From assembly GCF_002280675.1 (NCBI RefSeq), contig NZ_NCEN01000004.1, forward strand, positions 1 through 64,000: a DNA stretch of 64,000 bases. The letters are read 5' to 3'. The notes under the pieces are model-generated. The model saw only the letters and a program-made list of their open reading frames with translations, did not search any database and was not told where the DNA came from. Below, piece after piece: positions 62,754 through 64,000 of this stretch. How positions within the stretch are numbered: the first letter of the stretch is position 1; each line of letters opens with the position of its first letter. Origin of the DNA: Novosphingobium sp. 32-60-15 (lineage in GTDB: Bacteria > Pseudomonadota > Alphaproteobacteria > Sphingomonadales > Sphingomonadaceae). The translations under genes were made by a program, and so were the position numbers.

Positions 62754-64000
62754 GCAGGCTGCCCATCGCGCCGCATGCGCCAATAGGCATAGCCAAGAAT
62801 ACCGGCAAACAGCGCGACACCAACCGGAAGGCTTGCCGCAAATCCATCCGCCAGCGCCAATGCATCCGGATTGTCCGTAGCTGCGACAATGGCGGCATAA
62901 GCGATGTTGAACAAGCTATCGCCAACGATCAAGCCGGTCGCGGTCAAAACGCCCATGCGTTCGGCCAAGTCTGGCGCTTTCTGCCGGGCGGCCCAGCGAT
63001 TGTAGAGATGCCCGAGTACCGCGCCCACGATTACCAGCATCGTCACTTGGGTGGGCAGATACATACCCATACCCACAGCGAGCGGCGGCAAGCTTTTGCC
63101 TGAACGCTTGAGCACTTCATCCACAGCGATCACGCCCGCGCCGATGGCCGCGCCAAGCCCGACCAGATCCCAATCAAGGCTGCCGCCCAGAACCCCTTGG
63201 GCAATGGCCGAGATCAAGGCTGCTTGCGGCGCAGACAGAGGTTTCTCGCCTGCTCCGGGGGCGCCCTGAAAACCAAAGGTTGAATTGAGCAAGTCGAGAA
63301 TGGGCGGGATCACCAAAGCGCCAAACAGCACGCCAAGCACCAAGGCCACTTGCTGACGCCAAGGCGTCGCGCCGACAAGCTGGCCGGTCTTGAGGTCTTG
63401 CAGATTGTCGTTCGAAATTGTGGCCACACCAAACACGATGGCCGTGACGAACAACGCAAAGGCGACCAGGGCTTTGGTATCGGCCTCGCTCCCACCTTGC
63501 CCGAAGAGCCCCAGCAGCAGCAGTGAAATACCGAGCGCGGCCAGAATGCCGACGCCTGAAATCGGACTGTTGGATGCCCCGATCAGGCCAGCCATGTAGC
63601 CGCAAACCGACGCGATAATCACGCCTGCGACCAGCACATAGACAACCGACGCAACCAGCGTCATGCCAAGCGCGCCCGCAACCGGCCCGCCTACAGCGAA
63701 ATCAGCCAATAACAGGGCGATGGGGATCATCGAAAGCACGATGGTGGCCCCGACGATGCCGATGGGAATATCCCGCTCGGTTATGGCAAGGCTTTCAAAG
63801 CCAGCGCCTTTGCGCGCCTTGTTTGCCGCAAGCGCGCTGGCAATGCCGCGAACAATCGGGCCGATGACGCGCAGCAAAGTCCAGATCGCTGCGACACCGA
63901 TTGTCCCGGCGCCAACGAAGCGGATCTTTTCGCGGAAAACCGAACTCACGAAATCGGCAAGGTCAGTCCCTGCGGGCGGACCACCGGCGGTGAATTGCGG
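62750..64000 (-). CDS. OPT-family transporter, 5' end outside the window
   Basis: Only the C-terminal part, 416 codons with the stop, is present; the frame stays open to the window edge. The sequence has about eight hydrophobic helices and resembles the oligopeptide/YSL transporter (OPT) family. It shows GVATISNDNLQDLKTGQLVG, VGMGMYLPTQVTMLVIVGAV and TGLIVGDSLFNIAYAAI. Bacterial OPT proteins take up peptides or metal chelates; the substrate is unknown. The visible ATG/GTG codons near 63949 are internal because the preceding codons continue the conserved loop. Confidence 0.85.
   Translation of the reverse strand, partial: PQFTAGGPPAGTDLADFVSSVFREKIRFVGAGTIGVAAIWTLLRVIGPIVRGIASALAANKARKGAGFESLAITERDIPIGIVGATIVLSMIPIALLLADFAVGGPVAGALGMTLVASVVYVLVAGVIIASVCGYMAGLIGASNSPISGVGILAALGISLLLLGLFGQGGSEADTKALVAFALFVTAIVFGVATISNDNLQDLKTGQLVGATPWRQQVALVLGVLFGALVIPPILDLLNSTFGFQGAPGAGEKPLSAPQAALISAIAQGVLGGSLDWDLVGLGAAIGAGVIAVDEVLKRSGKSLPPLAVGMGMYLPTQVTMLVIVGAVLGHLYNRWAARQKAPDLAERMGVLTATGLIVGDSLFNIAYAAIVAATDNPDALALADGFAASLPVGVALFAGILGYAYWRMRRDGQPA

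Overview
The window is chromosomal DNA from an alphaproteobacterium, most likely order Sphingomonadales, with a G+C content that looks to be in the mid-50s percent by eye. The case rests on the order dusB-ntrB-ntrC-ntrY-ntrX-hfq-hflX, a double-domain Hfq, an IspD-IspF fusion, TrmFO, a lipoyl domain on the pyruvate dehydrogenase E1 beta chain, and a PhaR-type polyhydroxyalkanoate regulator. No phage, insertion sequence or CRISPR array was found. Coding density is high, and many neighbouring genes overlap by four bases.

Layout. 0-10.4 kb: mazG, then on the minus strand the nitrogen/RNA operon dusB-ntrBC-ntrYX-hfq-hflX. 10.4-16.2 kb: ispDF, a small exported protein, pncC, ratA, lipA, a beta-carbonic anhydrase and a large exported TPR-like protein. 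16.4-22.9 kb: gyrA, a DUF952 gene, a YhhN membrane protein, trmFO, an exported EF-hand protein and a short squalene/phytoene-synthase-like protein. 23.2-26.6 kb: three pilus-associated genes (TadG-like with a von Willebrand domain, then two TadE-like) behind a perfect CtrA-type site. 26.7-29.2 kb: pdhA-pdhB. 29.6-34.2 kb: a complete type I secretion operon without a visible substrate. 34.4-41.9 kb: a two-component system followed by a CzcBA-DUF3240-CzcC type RND efflux operon, with matching 11-bp-spaced direct repeats upstream of the regulator and of the efflux genes. 42-44.1 kb: a RoxA-type oxygenase and an EAL phosphodiesterase. 44.1-47 kb: lpdA and pdhC, which complete the pyruvate dehydrogenase complex. 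47-64 kb: a universal stress protein, RNase R, a split M28 peptidase, proS, phaR, alr, an MFS transporter, an IscU-like protein, cvpA, radA, an unknown membrane protein, an M20 hydrolase, tRNA-Leu(CAA), an inositol-phosphatase family gene, efp, a small secreted protein and a truncated OPT-family transporter.

How the parts connect. The pyruvate dehydrogenase genes sit in two blocks about 15 kb apart. The secretion and metal-efflux cassette lies between them. LipA, encoded at 13-14 kb, would build the lipoyl groups carried by PdhC and by the extra lipoyl domain of PdhB. The Ntr genes supply two sensor/regulator pairs, followed by RNA-binding Hfq and the ribosome-associated GTPase HflX.

Points that stand out: hflX appears to start at a CTG codon coupled to the hfq stop; an M28 peptidase gene is cut by one in-frame TAA; a perfect 12-bp-arm hairpin lies on the RNase R start region; direct repeats mark a probable regulon of the two-component system; and inverted repeats lie in both pyruvate dehydrogenase control regions. 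All functional calls come from reading the sequence and from family knowledge. No database search was run.
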